NCBI GenBank assembly: GCA_965215155.1
Contig: CBDCCY010000004.1
Coordinates: 186,001 to 250,000, forward strand
Length of the DNA stretch: 64,000 nucleotides
Direction of reading: 5' to 3'
Origin: JAGWAJ01 sp965215155
Lineage (GTDB): Bacteria > Acidobacteriota > Vicinamibacteria > Vicinamibacterales > UBA8438
This document shows positions 9,585 to 18,542 of the stretch, piece after piece. The translations under genes and the position numbers were made by a program. A model generated the notes under the pieces. That model was not told the DNA's origin and did not search any database. It saw nothing but the letters and a program-made list of their open reading frames with translations. Each line of letters opens with the position of its first letter. The stretch's first letter is position 1.

Positions 9585-9588
<4 letters not shown>
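8575..9588 (-). CDS. Class I SAM-dependent methyltransferase of the arsenosugar operon
   Basis: The Rossmann core is clear: motif I VLDLACGPGLYLHRLA, motif II HGIDFSPAAIRHA, then FDQADLRQADLG and ALAPGGTLVLEPQ. GTG at 9588 overlaps the TGA of the upstream arsS-like gene as GTGA, so I chose it over the ATG at 9561; the two are translationally coupled. Position after ArsS suggests a role in methylating an arsenic- or selenium-containing sugar or a precursor. It lacks the recognisable cysteine pattern of ArsM, so the substrate is open. Five 8-residue repeats precede the SAM-binding core. Confidence 0.82.
9217..9336. repeat. 24-bp tandem repeat inside the methyltransferase gene
   Basis: Five consecutive 24-bp units encode octads of the form LSRQVDQE (also LARQVNQE, HAPQVDQE, LSRRVNQE, LSRQFNRE). 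The length keeps the frame, so unit number can change without breaking the protein. It lies between the N-terminal helix and the SAM-binding motif and probably forms a variable-length helix. Confidence 0.85.
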
Positions 9589-10649
<1,061 letters not shown>

Positions 10650-10662
10650 GGGCAGGGGTCCG

Positions 10663-11001
10663 TCACATCCCCCGCCGCCCCGCGTGGTTGCGCATCTGGA
10701 CCCCGTGCACCAGCGACGCCCCGCCCCGGATGGCCGACGCCACGTGCACCGCCTCGGTCATCTGGTCGAGGTCCGCCCCCTTCTCGAGCGCGTCGGTGCT
10801 GTAGGCGTCGATGCAGTACGGGCACTGCACGGCGTGGGCCACCGCCAGCGCGATGAGCGACTTCTCGCGCGCCGACAGCGCCCCGTCCTCGAACACGGCG
10901 TTGTACCAGGCGAAGAACTTCTCCGCCAGCTCCGGCCGGTTCTCGCCGATCTCGGGGAACCGCTTCAGATCCGCGTCGTGGTAGTAGGTGTCGTGTGCCA
11001 T
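10663..11001 (-). CDS. Arsenosugar-cluster peroxidase/carboxymuconolactone-decarboxylase-like protein
   Basis: 112 residues with the AhpD-like core SLIALAVAHAVQCPYCIDAY, in which the CxxC and the following acidic/His positions form a redox site. AREKSLIAL and DQMTEAVHVASAIRGGASL are characteristic. Proteins like this are repeatedly found beside arsS and annotated as arsenosugar-associated peroxidase-like. It is the first gene of the operon; 13 bp separate it from arsS. Confidence 0.88.
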   Translation of the reverse strand: MAHDTYYHDADLKRFPEIGENRPELAEKFFAWYNAVFEDGALSAREKSLIALAVAHAVQCPYCIDAYSTDALEKGADLDQMTEAVHVASAIRGGASLVHGVQMRNHAGRRGM

Positions 11002-11040
11002 GGTCGTGTCCGCGGCGTCCGAAGCGAGGGGACGGTCTCA

Positions 11041-11720
11041 AGCGCTGTCCCGCTAGGGTCACCATAGCACGGTGGCGCGCTGAGGCTTCTGCACCGCGGC
11101 TCCAGGGTGGGGGCTCCTTTCGGTCGCAAGCGGCGTGGCCGAGCCAGCGGTCCCCCGACGGTGCGCTCGCCCCTCGCTTGCTGCTGCCGCCGACGCACCC
11201 TTCCGCTGCCTCCCCGGCTGCCCGCCGCGAGCCCGGCGCCTTCCCGCCGTCCCCCGGCGCCCACCTCTCCGCGCACCACTTCCGTCACCCGTTGACCTCG
11301 CCGTTCGCGTCCTCCCGGGTTCGCATCGCCCTTGATCGCCCGTCGCAACGTACGCCCCCTCCGTCGACCTCCGCCCGTTCCGTCCATCGCTCTCTCCCCT
11401 GACACCACCGCCGCGTACTCGCACCGGTCCTCCCCTTGCCTTCACCCCCATGTTACGACCCCGACAATGTCGTCGACCTCCCAGCCCACCACCTGTTTCC
11501 GCACCACTCCCCCACTCGTCCCCCCGGCTCGATCCCCGTGCCGCCCCTCCTGCGCCTCCTCGCTAGCCGGCATCTCCGACCACCACTTGTATCCTCCCCG
11601 CCCAACCGCCCCTTCCACCCCGCGCCGCGCTTTGCTCCCGGCGATCCTCTATGTAGCTGCGCACGACCGCCGCCCAGCCGCTACCTCCCAGGCCTTCCGC
11701 GTCCCCATTCCTGAACGTCC
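11041..11720. other. Gene-free stretch with strong C/T bias on the + strand
   Basis: No convincing gene is visible on either strand. From about 11,100 to 11,720 the + strand is dominated by C and T, with runs of C and few G, unlike every neighbour. The open frames here translate to Pro/Ser/Arg-rich strings without motif. Part of it serves as the upstream region of the YwgA-like gene at 11784. Confidence 0.6.
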
Positions 11721-11783
11721 TTGTCGCCATGCCAGAAGCCACTCGCGGTCCGTCTCCCGTCACGGCACTGGAGAACATCGCGC

Positions 11784-12377
11784 ATGTCGAACAACATAAC
11801 CACGCGGAACTTACTGCTCCTACTCGTCGGCCTCGATTCGAATCCCAGCGGCCTGGGCGGGATTACGCGCCTTCAGAAACTCCTGTTCTTGCTCGAAAAG
11901 GAAGGAGACCTCATACCAACTACGGGGGGGTATGACTTTGAGCCCTACAAGGCAGGCCCGTATTCTCCCAAACTCTATGATGACCTCGAATTCCTTGAGA
12001 ACCTCGGTCTACTCAAGGCCCAAGTCACGTCTGCAACCTCCGAGGCTGAGACCGAGGAAGTCGACCGCCTGTCTTTCGATCACCTGATGGGACGTGACGC
12101 CGAGCAGTCAACTGAGGGAGACGTAGACGGTGCCGCTACCGCCGACACGTACGAAGAGCGTCGCTTTCACCTCACGGACCAGGGGCGAAAACGGATTGAG
12201 CAGTTACTTGCCTCCGACGACTTCGCCCTCGTCGCGAAGAAGATTCGGCGCATAAAGTCCAAGTACGGGAAATACTCCCTCAAGGACCTCTTGTACTACG
12301 TCTATACCCGCTACCCCGCCATGACCACGGAATCGGAAATCCGCGACGCCGTCCTGCGTAGAGGCTCGCGACGATGA
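11784..12377 (+). CDS. YwgA/Panacea (DUF4065)-like protein, 197 aa
   Basis: ATG at 11784 begins MSNNITTRNLLLLLVGLDSN. The motifs GITRLQKLLFLLEKE, YDFEPYKAGPYSPKLYDDLE and the winged-helix-like RFHLTDQGRKRIEQLL match YwgA and the Panacea/SocA-type antitoxin fold. In other genomes such proteins act as small antitoxins or accessory proteins in defence loci. Its stop overlaps the start of the downstream membrane protein (ATGA at 12374), so they form a coupled pair. The longer frame from 11721 adds residues without a ribosome site. Confidence 0.75.
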   Translation: MSNNITTRNLLLLLVGLDSNPSGLGGITRLQKLLFLLEKEGDLIPTTGGYDFEPYKAGPYSPKLYDDLEFLENLGLLKAQVTSATSEAETEEVDRLSFDHLMGRDAEQSTEGDVDGAATADTYEERRFHLTDQGRKRIEQLLASDDFALVAKKIRRIKSKYGKYSLKDLLYYVYTRYPAMTTESEIRDAVLRRGSRR

Positions 12378-12637
12378 CCTTGACAGCGGCAGCGGCGCTT
12401 GCCATGAAGGTCCACGGTGCCGTCTGGCTCGCGGCAGCCGCCGCCTACTACAAGTACGGCGACCGCACCAACCTCTTTAGCCGCGCCCTCCAGGGCAACC
12501 GCAGCTTGCGACAAGCGCTCCGCGACAACATCGCCGCCGACCTTGGCAAACAGCTTCAACCAGTCATACGCGATGCCGCCCGGACCAGGTCTCCAGGTAT
12601 TCGTTTACCGGGTGATCGGCCAATGAACACGGGCTGA
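12374..12637 (+). pseudogene. Small membrane protein truncated by IS66
   Basis: Translation is coupled to the YwgA-like gene. The first ~75 residues (one hydrophobic segment, AAAALAMKVHGAVWLAAAAA, then YYKYGDRTNLFSRAL) are native. At 12597 the frame enters the left end of the IS66 and continues a few codons to a chance stop. The native protein may have been a one-TM effector paired with the YwgA-like protein; its original length is unknown. Confidence 0.6.
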
Positions 12638-12890
12638 GAATGGCCTTGAGCGTAGAAAGCTTCCAGTGCTGCCAGTGCTGCGACGAGGTTGCTTGGAACG
12701 GCAGTGGGGTTCCCACCGGTGCGTCACCCCCTGGCGGCGCCGTGGTGGGATGTTGGACGCCGCGCACCGGTGTCGGCTTGTCGGCGAGAACCGGCGGCAA
12801 CGGGGCGCAGAGGAGCCGGCACGCTGCCCGTCGCGGCGGGTGCGGCCGCAAGGACCGGTCGTGCCACGTGGTCGTTCGGACGGTGCCCAC

Positions 12891-13403
12891 CTACGCGGGC
12901 GGCGGCGGCAGCCCGAGCAGCTCGGGGACAACCGGTTTGGGGGCGCGCAACATTGCGGCGATCAGCGCGGGCAGGTCGAGGATGCGTTGCCGGGCCGTGC
13001 GCACCACGCTGGCGAGGGTCTGCTGCGTGTCGGCGCCCTTGCGGGTGCGGTTGCCGCCGCACACCTTGCGGATGACCACGGCGGGCCGGATGGCCTGCTC
13101 GGCGCGCCAGTTGGTGGCGTCAAGCGAGGGGTCCGACAGGAAGAGGAACACGGCCGGGAATTCGGTGGCCAAGTGCTTCGCGAAGCGCTCGGCGTCGTCG
13201 AGCGGCGGCGGTGCGTCGACCAGCCGGCCGAGGCGGGCGATGAGTCGGCCGCGGGCAGTTGCCATCCCATGTTCGCTCAGCTCGCCCGCGTGGCAGCGGT
13301 CGCGCAGGTCAAGGCCGGCCCGCAGAGTCGCCTGCACGTCGCCGGCCCAGCGACTGTCGGGATACGCCAGCCGGAGCTGCTTGCAGCGTTGAAGCAGGTG
13401 CGC
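12891..13403 (-). pseudogene. IS66 transposase, C-terminal piece (copy 1)
   Basis: Reading from the RIT junction the frame continues HLLQRCKQLRLAYPDSRWAG into the C-terminal catalytic part, with DATNWRAEQAIRPAVVIRK carrying the DDE glutamate and GGNRTRKGADTQQTLASVV. It ends at ELLGLPPPPA. The other half of the protein lies beyond the RIT element at 16785-17766, so neither half is functional alone. Confidence 0.85.
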
Positions 13404-13429
13404 CTTATTCCGATATCGGAATAAGAATC
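13400..13429. repeat. Palindromic segment outside the left RIT repeat, orientation A
   Basis: A perfect 22-bp palindrome (13404-13425, half-site cttattccgat) is flanked by gcgc on the left and aatc on the right. In copy 2 the same segment reads gatt-palindrome-gcgc, the exact reverse complement. Confidence 0.9.
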
Positions 13430-13459
13430 ACTATGCCGATGTCGGGATTATTCCGATGT
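13430..13459. repeat. RIT left terminal inverted repeat (copy 1)
   Basis: Thirty bases starting actatgccgatgtcggg are the perfect reverse complement of 16755-16784. The likely recombinase binding sub-site is attattccgatgt, a variant of the half-site in the adjoining palindrome. Confidence 0.92.
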
Positions 13460-13571
13460 CCGCCCTGATGTCCCGGTCGTGCAGGGCGTCTTCGACGAGA
13501 CGATCCGGATAATCACCGCGCGCTGACGGACGGAGACTCTTCTCTCACGACCCACGAGAGAGGAGGCTCTC

Positions 13572-14792
13572 ATGAGTGATCCGTCACGCGTTCCCGTCGT
13601 CGCCATCGCTGGTTCGCTCAAGCCGTTCGCGGCGGGCTTCGCGACGGAGCTTGCGCAGCAAGGCTACACACCGCGCTCGCTGCGGACGCAGTTGTCTCTG
13701 GCGTCGGCCGTCAGCCGGTGGCTGCAGGCAAGAGGCCTCGACATCGGCGACCTGCCAGAGCGAACGCAGCAGTTTCTGCAAGCACGGCAGAAGGCCGGCT
13801 ACAAGAGGCATCTGACGGGCAAGGCGCTGCGCCCGTTGCTGACGTACCTCCGGGCTCGTGGCGCGATCCCGCCTGCGACGACGCCCATCCCGACAGGGCC
13901 CGTGGACAAGACCCTGGTGCTCTACCGGCACTACCTCACCGTGGAACGGGGTCTGGGCGAAGCCACCGCCCAGGGCTACGTCGATGCGGTCCGCCCCTTT
14001 CTGCGCGGCTGCATCTCGGCCGACGGCCTCGGGCTGGACCTCGAGCAACTCGGTGAGGCCGACGTGACTGCGTTCATGGTGGCGCGCTGTGCCGAGCAAT
14101 CCCGCCGGGCCGCGCAACTGACGTCGACCGCACTGCGCTCGCTGCTGGTCTTCCTGCATGTCACCGGGGTGGTCCAGCGTTCGCTGGCGACGGCCGTCCC
14201 GTCGGTAGCCGGCCGACGACTGGTGGCGCTTCCGCCGCGCCTCGAGCCCGACCACGTCCGGCGACTGCTCGCCGCGTGCGACCCCCGGACGCTGGGAGGG
14301 CGCCGCGACTTTGCGGTCATCACCACGCTGGCCCGCCTCGGCCTGCGGGCCGCCGAAGTGGCGACCCTGCGTCTCGACGACGTGCACTGGCGCGCCGGCG
14401 AGGTCGTCGTACACGGCAAGGGGAATCGGGCCGAGCGCATGCCTCTCCCGACCGATGTGGGCAACGCGGTGGCCGCATATCTCCGCCAACGGCCGACCCG
14501 GGCGCAGGGGCGCACCGTCTTCGTCCGCCTGGTCGCGCCTCTGGGCCCGTTGAGCCCGACCGGGGTCACGCAGATTGTGGCCGCCGCCGCGCAGCGAGCC
14601 GGCCTCGGCGTCGTCCACGCACATCGGTTGCGTCATTTCGCGGCAACGCAACTGCTCCGAGCGGGCGCCCCCCTGTCCGAGATCCAGCACTTCCTGCGTC
14701 ACGCCCGCCTGCAGACCACGGCGATCTACGCGAAGGTCGACCATGACGCCCTGCGCACGATCGCACGCGCGTGGCCTGGAGGTGCAGCATGA
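13572..14792 (+). CDS. ritA: RIT tyrosine recombinase A
   Basis: 406 residues, the first and longest of the trio. A GAGAGGAGG ribosome site precedes the ATG. An N-terminal SAM-like DNA-binding domain (LVLYRHYLTVERGLGEATAQ) is followed by the catalytic domain with Arg in LGLRAAEVATLRL, Lys in VVHGKGNRAERMP, HRLRHFAATQLLRAG, the second His in FLRHARLQTT and Tyr in AIYAKVDHD. All six catalytic positions are present. It should cut and exchange DNA at the RIT ends together with RitB and RitC. Identical in protein sequence to the copy at 29509. Confidence 0.93.
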   Translation: MSDPSRVPVVAIAGSLKPFAAGFATELAQQGYTPRSLRTQLSLASAVSRWLQARGLDIGDLPERTQQFLQARQKAGYKRHLTGKALRPLLTYLRARGAIPPATTPIPTGPVDKTLVLYRHYLTVERGLGEATAQGYVDAVRPFLRGCISADGLGLDLEQLGEADVTAFMVARCAEQSRRAAQLTSTALRSLLVFLHVTGVVQRSLATAVPSVAGRRLVALPPRLEPDHVRRLLAACDPRTLGGRRDFAVITTLARLGLRAAEVATLRLDDVHWRAGEVVVHGKGNRAERMPLPTDVGNAVAAYLRQRPTRAQGRTVFVRLVAPLGPLSPTGVTQIVAAAAQRAGLGVVHAHRLRHFAATQLLRAGAPLSEIQHFLRHARLQTTAIYAKVDHDALRTIARAWPGGAA

Positions 14793-15715
14793 CCTTCCTG
14801 CGTCAAGCCCTGGCCGACTATCTGACGATGCGCCGGGCGCTGGGCTACCGCTTGGCGCGCGCGGAGAAGCTCCTCGCGCAATTCCTGACCTATCTCGAAG
14901 ACCGCGGGGAGACGCGCCTGCGCACCGAGACCGCCCTCGCCTGGGCGACACTCCCCGCCGGGAAGGACCCGAGGGCGTGGTGGGCCAGCCGACTCACCGT
15001 CGTCCGCGGCTTCGCGACCTTCGTGCGCACGATCGACCCGGCAACCGAGATACCGCCCGCCGACCTGTTGCAGGCGCGCGCCCAGCGCGCCACGCCGTAC
15101 CCCTACACCGACGAAGACATCGCGGCCCTGCTGGTCGCCACATCGGGGCTGCGCACCGGGCATCGGGCCGCAACGTATCGGACCCTGATCGGTCTGCTGG
15201 TCGTGACCGGGATGCGCGTCGGTGAAGCCATCGCGCTCGATCGGCACGATTTCGACGCCGAGCAGGGGCTGATCACCGTCCGCCACGGCAAATTCGACAA
15301 GTCCCGTGCACTTCCGCTGCACCCCACAGCCAGCGCCGCGGTCCAGCAGTATCTGCTCCGCGCGGACCGGCTGGCGGCCCGGGACACCGCCGCGCTGTTC
15401 GTTTCTACCGCGGGCACGAGGCTGCTGTGCCGCAATGTACAGCAGACGTTCCGCACCCTGGTCCAGCGCGCGGGCCTCCGGCCGCACGCAGCCGCCTGTC
15501 GGCCACGGCTGCACGACATCCGACATCGGTTCGCGACGTGCACGCTGCTCGACGCCTACCGACAGGGCCAGAATCCGGCGGCGCGAATCGCGCTCCTGGC
15601 CACCTATCTCGGGCACGCCGACCCCAAGTACACATACTGGTACCTGTCGGCGGCACCGGCATTGATGCAGTTGGCCTCAGACCGCCTCGAACGCCATCTG
15701 GGGGCCTCAGCATGA
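14789..15715 (+). CDS. ritB: RIT tyrosine recombinase B
   Basis: 308 residues from the ATG at 14789, which overlaps the ritA stop as ATGA and has ggaggtg 5-11 bp upstream. Upstream in-frame codons are inside ritA and less likely. Catalytic motifs: VVTGMRVGEAIALDRHDF, HGKFDKSRALPLHP, LHDIRHRFATCTLLDAY, YLGHADPKYTYWYLS with the Tyr nucleophile. Expression must follow ritA by coupling. Identical in protein sequence to the copy at 30726. Confidence 0.93.
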   Translation: MTFLRQALADYLTMRRALGYRLARAEKLLAQFLTYLEDRGETRLRTETALAWATLPAGKDPRAWWASRLTVVRGFATFVRTIDPATEIPPADLLQARAQRATPYPYTDEDIAALLVATSGLRTGHRAATYRTLIGLLVVTGMRVGEAIALDRHDFDAEQGLITVRHGKFDKSRALPLHPTASAAVQQYLLRADRLAARDTAALFVSTAGTRLLCRNVQQTFRTLVQRAGLRPHAAACRPRLHDIRHRFATCTLLDAYRQGQNPAARIALLATYLGHADPKYTYWYLSAAPALMQLASDRLERHLGASA

Positions 15716-16701
15716 GCGCCCTTGCTCCCACGCTCCAGGCGTTCTTCACCGAGCGGCTCGTGCACCAGCGCCACGCCAGCCCGCACACGGTCGCTGCCTA
15801 CCGCGACGCGTGGCGGATGCTCGTCCGCTTTGCCGCGGTCCACCTCGCCAAGGCCCCCTCGGACCTGGAACTCGGCGATCTCGACGCACCCCTCATCGGA
15901 CGATTCCTGGCCCACCTCGAGCACGACCGCGCGAACACCGCGCGCACCCGCAACGCGCGGTTGTCGGCCATTCATGCCCTGTTCCGCTATGCCGCACTGG
16001 AGCATCCCGAGCAGGCAGCCGTCATTGCCCGCGTACTCGCGATGCCCCCCACGCGCGGTCCACGTGGGCTCGTGACCTTCCTGTCCGACCTCGAAGTCGA
16101 CGCCCTGCTCGCCGCCCCCGACCGCACCACGTGGACCGGGCGCCGCGACCACACTCTCCTCGCGCTCGCGATCCAGACCGGATTGCGCGCCGCCGAACTC
16201 ACCGGCCTGCGCTGCACGGACCTGCACTTGGCGCGAGGTGCGCACGTCCACTGCCTTGGAAAAGGGCGCAAGCACCGGGTCACTCCGCTCACCAAGCCGG
16301 TGGCCGCCGCCCTGCGTGCCTGGCTGGCCGAATGCGCCAGCTCACCAGAGGCACCAGTCTTCCCTACGCGGACAGGCAAACCGCTCAGCCGAGACGCCCT
16401 CGCGCAACGCGTCACGACGCACGTGGCTGCTGCGGCCCACGCCTGCCCATCGCTCCGCGAGAAGACCGTCACCCCGCACACGCTGCGTCACACCGCAGCC
16501 ATGCGGTTGCTGCACGCCGGGGTCGACAACACCGTCATCGCCCTGTGGCTCGGACACGAACACGTCCGCACCACCGACATCTACATCCATGCCGACCTCG
16601 CCCTGAAGGAACGGGCGCTCGCAAGGACCACCCCAGCCGAAGTCCGCGGGGGCCGCTATCAACCATCCGACGCGCTCCTGGCCTTTCTCGAAGGGCTGTG
16701 A
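15712..16701 (+). CDS. ritC: RIT tyrosine recombinase C
   Basis: 329 residues from the ATG at 15712, overlapping the ritB stop as ATGA. The N-terminal phage-integrase SAM-like domain is QAFFTERLVHQRHASPHTVA. The catalytic residues lie in IQTGLRAAELTGLRCTDL, CLGKGRKHRVTPL, PHTLRHTAAMRLLHAGV, WLGHEHVRTTDIYIHADL. All six are present. The ~300 bases of longer open frame upstream lie within ritB and are not used. Confidence 0.93.
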   Translation: MSALAPTLQAFFTERLVHQRHASPHTVAAYRDAWRMLVRFAAVHLAKAPSDLELGDLDAPLIGRFLAHLEHDRANTARTRNARLSAIHALFRYAALEHPEQAAVIARVLAMPPTRGPRGLVTFLSDLEVDALLAAPDRTTWTGRRDHTLLALAIQTGLRAAELTGLRCTDLHLARGAHVHCLGKGRKHRVTPLTKPVAAALRAWLAECASSPEAPVFPTRTGKPLSRDALAQRVTTHVAAAAHACPSLREKTVTPHTLRHTAAMRLLHAGVDNTVIALWLGHEHVRTTDIYIHADLALKERALARTTPAEVRGGRYQPSDALLAFLEGL

Positions 16702-16715
16702 TTATGCCGATCAGT

Positions 16716-16755
16716 TTGGTGCAGATGCCGCCAACAACAGGGGCGTCTGCACCAA
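16716..16755 (+). terminator. Hairpin after ritC
   Basis: Arms 16716-16729 (ttggtgcagatgcc) and 16742-16755 pair over 14 bp with one G-T, loop 12 nt. No U tract follows, so it is either a factor-dependent terminator or part of the right-end recombination site. The same hairpin is in copy 2 (32653-32692). Confidence 0.5.
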
Positions 16756-16784
16756 CATCGGAATAATCCCGACATCGGCATAGT
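16755..16784. repeat. RIT right terminal inverted repeat (copy 1)
   Basis: Perfect 30-bp inverted match to 13430-13459. No palindrome follows it on the outside; the IS66 coding sequence resumes at once (tagt/ggttcag). Confidence 0.92.
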
Positions 16785-17766
16785 GGTTCAGACACGTTTG
16801 GTGCAGGCCGTCGTAGCAGCGATACGGCGCCCATCCGTCGCGCACGAGCACGCCGACGTAGTCGGTCCCCAGCACCGTGGCGGCATCGGCGAACCCGCGG
16901 CCGGGGCAGATGGCGTAGACCGTCGTCTCCGGCGTGACGAACGTCCACAGCCAATGGCGCTCGCCGCCGACGCGCCAGCCCGTCTCGTCCGGCGTGACCA
17001 CGGGCGCGTTGCGGACCTGCTCGCACAGTTCCGTGTAGGCCGGCGCGGCGGCACGGGCCGCCCGGTGCAGCACGTGGGCCAGCCCGCCCGGCGTCACCTG
17101 CAGCCCGAACGTGGTCCGCAGCAGGTGCGCGACCTTCGCCAGCGGCACCCCCATCTCCGTGTGCAGCTCGACCAACAGCGCCACGACCGCGGGACCGAGC
17201 TGCACGCCCGCCGCCCCCAGCGCGTCCGAGGTCTGCAGCTCGTGGCGGCCCTGCACCCGCCGCTGACACCGCGTGCAGTGACCAACCTCGATGGCAAAGC
17301 GCCGCACCACCGGGCGCACCACCGGCAGGTCTTCCTGATACTGCGACGCCTCGCGGGTCCTTTCGACCGCGCCGCCGCAGTCCGGACATTCCCTCGGAAT
17401 CGGCGCCGCGTGGGTCTCGTCGACCTGCGCCGGACGCCGGCGGCAGCCATGGCGGCCATACTCCGCACCGGCTCGGCGTCCGGGATGCCTCCCGCGACCC
17501 TGCGGCCGGTCCTTGGCGAACGGCGCGGCCTGCCGGCGACCCGCCCGACGGGCCTCGTCCAATTGCCGTTTCAGGCGCTCGTTCTCTTGCTTCAGGTGGT
17601 CATTCTCCCGCTGCAGTCGGTTGCTCTTGCGCTGCAACCGGCCCTTCTCGCGCCGCAGGTTCTCGGTGTCGCGCTCCCGCCGCGCCAACTCTCCGCGAAG
17701 CCGTTCGAGGTCGGTGGGAAGCTCCGCAGTTCGAGGTGGGGGCGATTTCCGGTCGGCGGACGTCAC
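16785..17766 (-). pseudogene. IS66 transposase, N-terminal piece (copy 1)
   Basis: Starts at 17766 with a leucine-zipper-like coiled coil (RLQRENDHLKQENERLKRQL), then the zinc-finger region (PRECPDCGG, GHCTRCQRRVQG) and the first two DDE aspartates in VVTPDETGWRV and VLVRDGWAPYRCYDG. The coding sequence is cut at LHQTCLNH by the RIT element, separating the second Asp from the catalytic Glu in the piece at 12891. The last residues of the open frame (YADVGIIPM and beyond) are RIT DNA. Confidence 0.88.
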
Positions 17767-17845
17767 GCCACCGTTATGCCATAATCCGGAAAATTGTACA
17801 AGTCAAAACATTGACGCTTCGATCCGGAACCCGCTAACCGAAGAC

Positions 17846-18359
17846 TCTGAGCCTAGCCCTATCTCGCGTGGGTCTGAACGGTGTTTCACATGGGGTGGGG
17901 TACGGTGAACAGAAGGACGTCATTCCCGTAATCGGTCAGTCTACCCCCACCGTGCGGTACTACCTTCCTGACTTGAGGAGGCGTTTGGGTGTCGCCGAAA
18001 TCGAAAGAGCCCTGCGGGGGATTGGCGTGTCGTCCGCTACGGCTTTCTACGACAAGGTGTGCGGCTGCGCGATTTGTCGCGGCGTTATTCGCGCCGACGT
18101 GGAGCGCTTCTCGGCGTTCGGCGCCTTGCACTATTCGACCGAGAGGTCACGTCGGCTGGCGCAAACGCCCGCTGCCGCCCGACGCTGCCGCTTCCACTTT
18201 CTGTTGAATCGATTGCGCGAGCGACGCGACGTTGCGTCGCGGAACGCCACGGAGATCGCCGAGGATCTTCGGGTGGCTCATGCAAAGTGGGGGACGCAAC
18301 CGAGCACACAACGCTTTGTTGACCACCTGGTACGATGGGAAGCAGTCTTGCGCGGCTAG
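17846..18359 (+). pseudogene. C-terminal fragment of a TGT/DpdA-like protein
   Basis: The frame runs directly out of the IS66 right end and has no start of its own. Its centre, VRYYLPDLRRRLGVAEIERA followed by VCGCAICRGVI, has a CxCxxC cluster like the zinc site of tRNA-guanine transglycosylases and of their DNA-modifying DpdA relatives, and HGVGYGEQKDVIPV fits a barrel strand before it. The rest is a C-terminal helical tail. The N-terminal catalytic barrel is missing. The family call rests on one motif and order, so it is tentative. Confidence 0.45.
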
Positions 18360-18542
18360 AGTCGCCAACTTCACGGCCTTCTATAGTTGGCGCCCCGCCC
18401 CCTCCGGATTGCCGCCCCGATCGCCAAGCGGATTCGCGCGCAGGTATTGGGCCGACAGTAGCGACACGCGCCGCGCGCACAAGCTCCGCTCCAAACGCCA
18501 AGTCGCAGGACTGCAACGTGGCCGCACCCGAGCACACGGTCG

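Larger units (their letters stand above)
13400..16784 (+). mobile_element. RIT (recombinase-in-trio) element, copy 1
   Basis: Three tyrosine recombinase genes in one strand overlap by ATGA, the defining layout of RIT elements. The unit is bounded by perfect 30-bp inverted repeats (13430-13459 and 16755-16784); outside the left one lies a 22-bp palindrome with asymmetric 4-bp arms. It is inserted between codons of an IS66 transposase, after the His of LHQTCLNH. Its three proteins are identical to those of copy 2, suggesting recent duplication. All three recombinases keep their catalytic residues, so the element may still move. Confidence 0.9.
12597..17845 (-). mobile_element. IS66-family element, copy 1, interrupted by a RIT element
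   Basis: The left end reads GTATTCGTTTACCGGGT and the right end (reverse complement) GTCTTCGGTTAGCGGGT, agreeing with the ends of copy 2 and with the GT start usual in IS66. The transposase gene runs on the minus strand and is cut by a RIT element at 13400-16784. Unlike copy 2, no 8-bp target duplication is present (gtctccag left, tctgagcc right), so the flanks have been rearranged or deleted since insertion. Confidence 0.85.

Noticed and set aside
13584..14951. 455-codon open frame antisense to ritA
   Set aside because: The opposite strand encodes a full tyrosine recombinase; the antisense translation is low-complexity.
12589..17853. A target-site duplication for IS66 copy 1
   Set aside because: gtctccag and tctgagcc do not match; the flanks seem rearranged.
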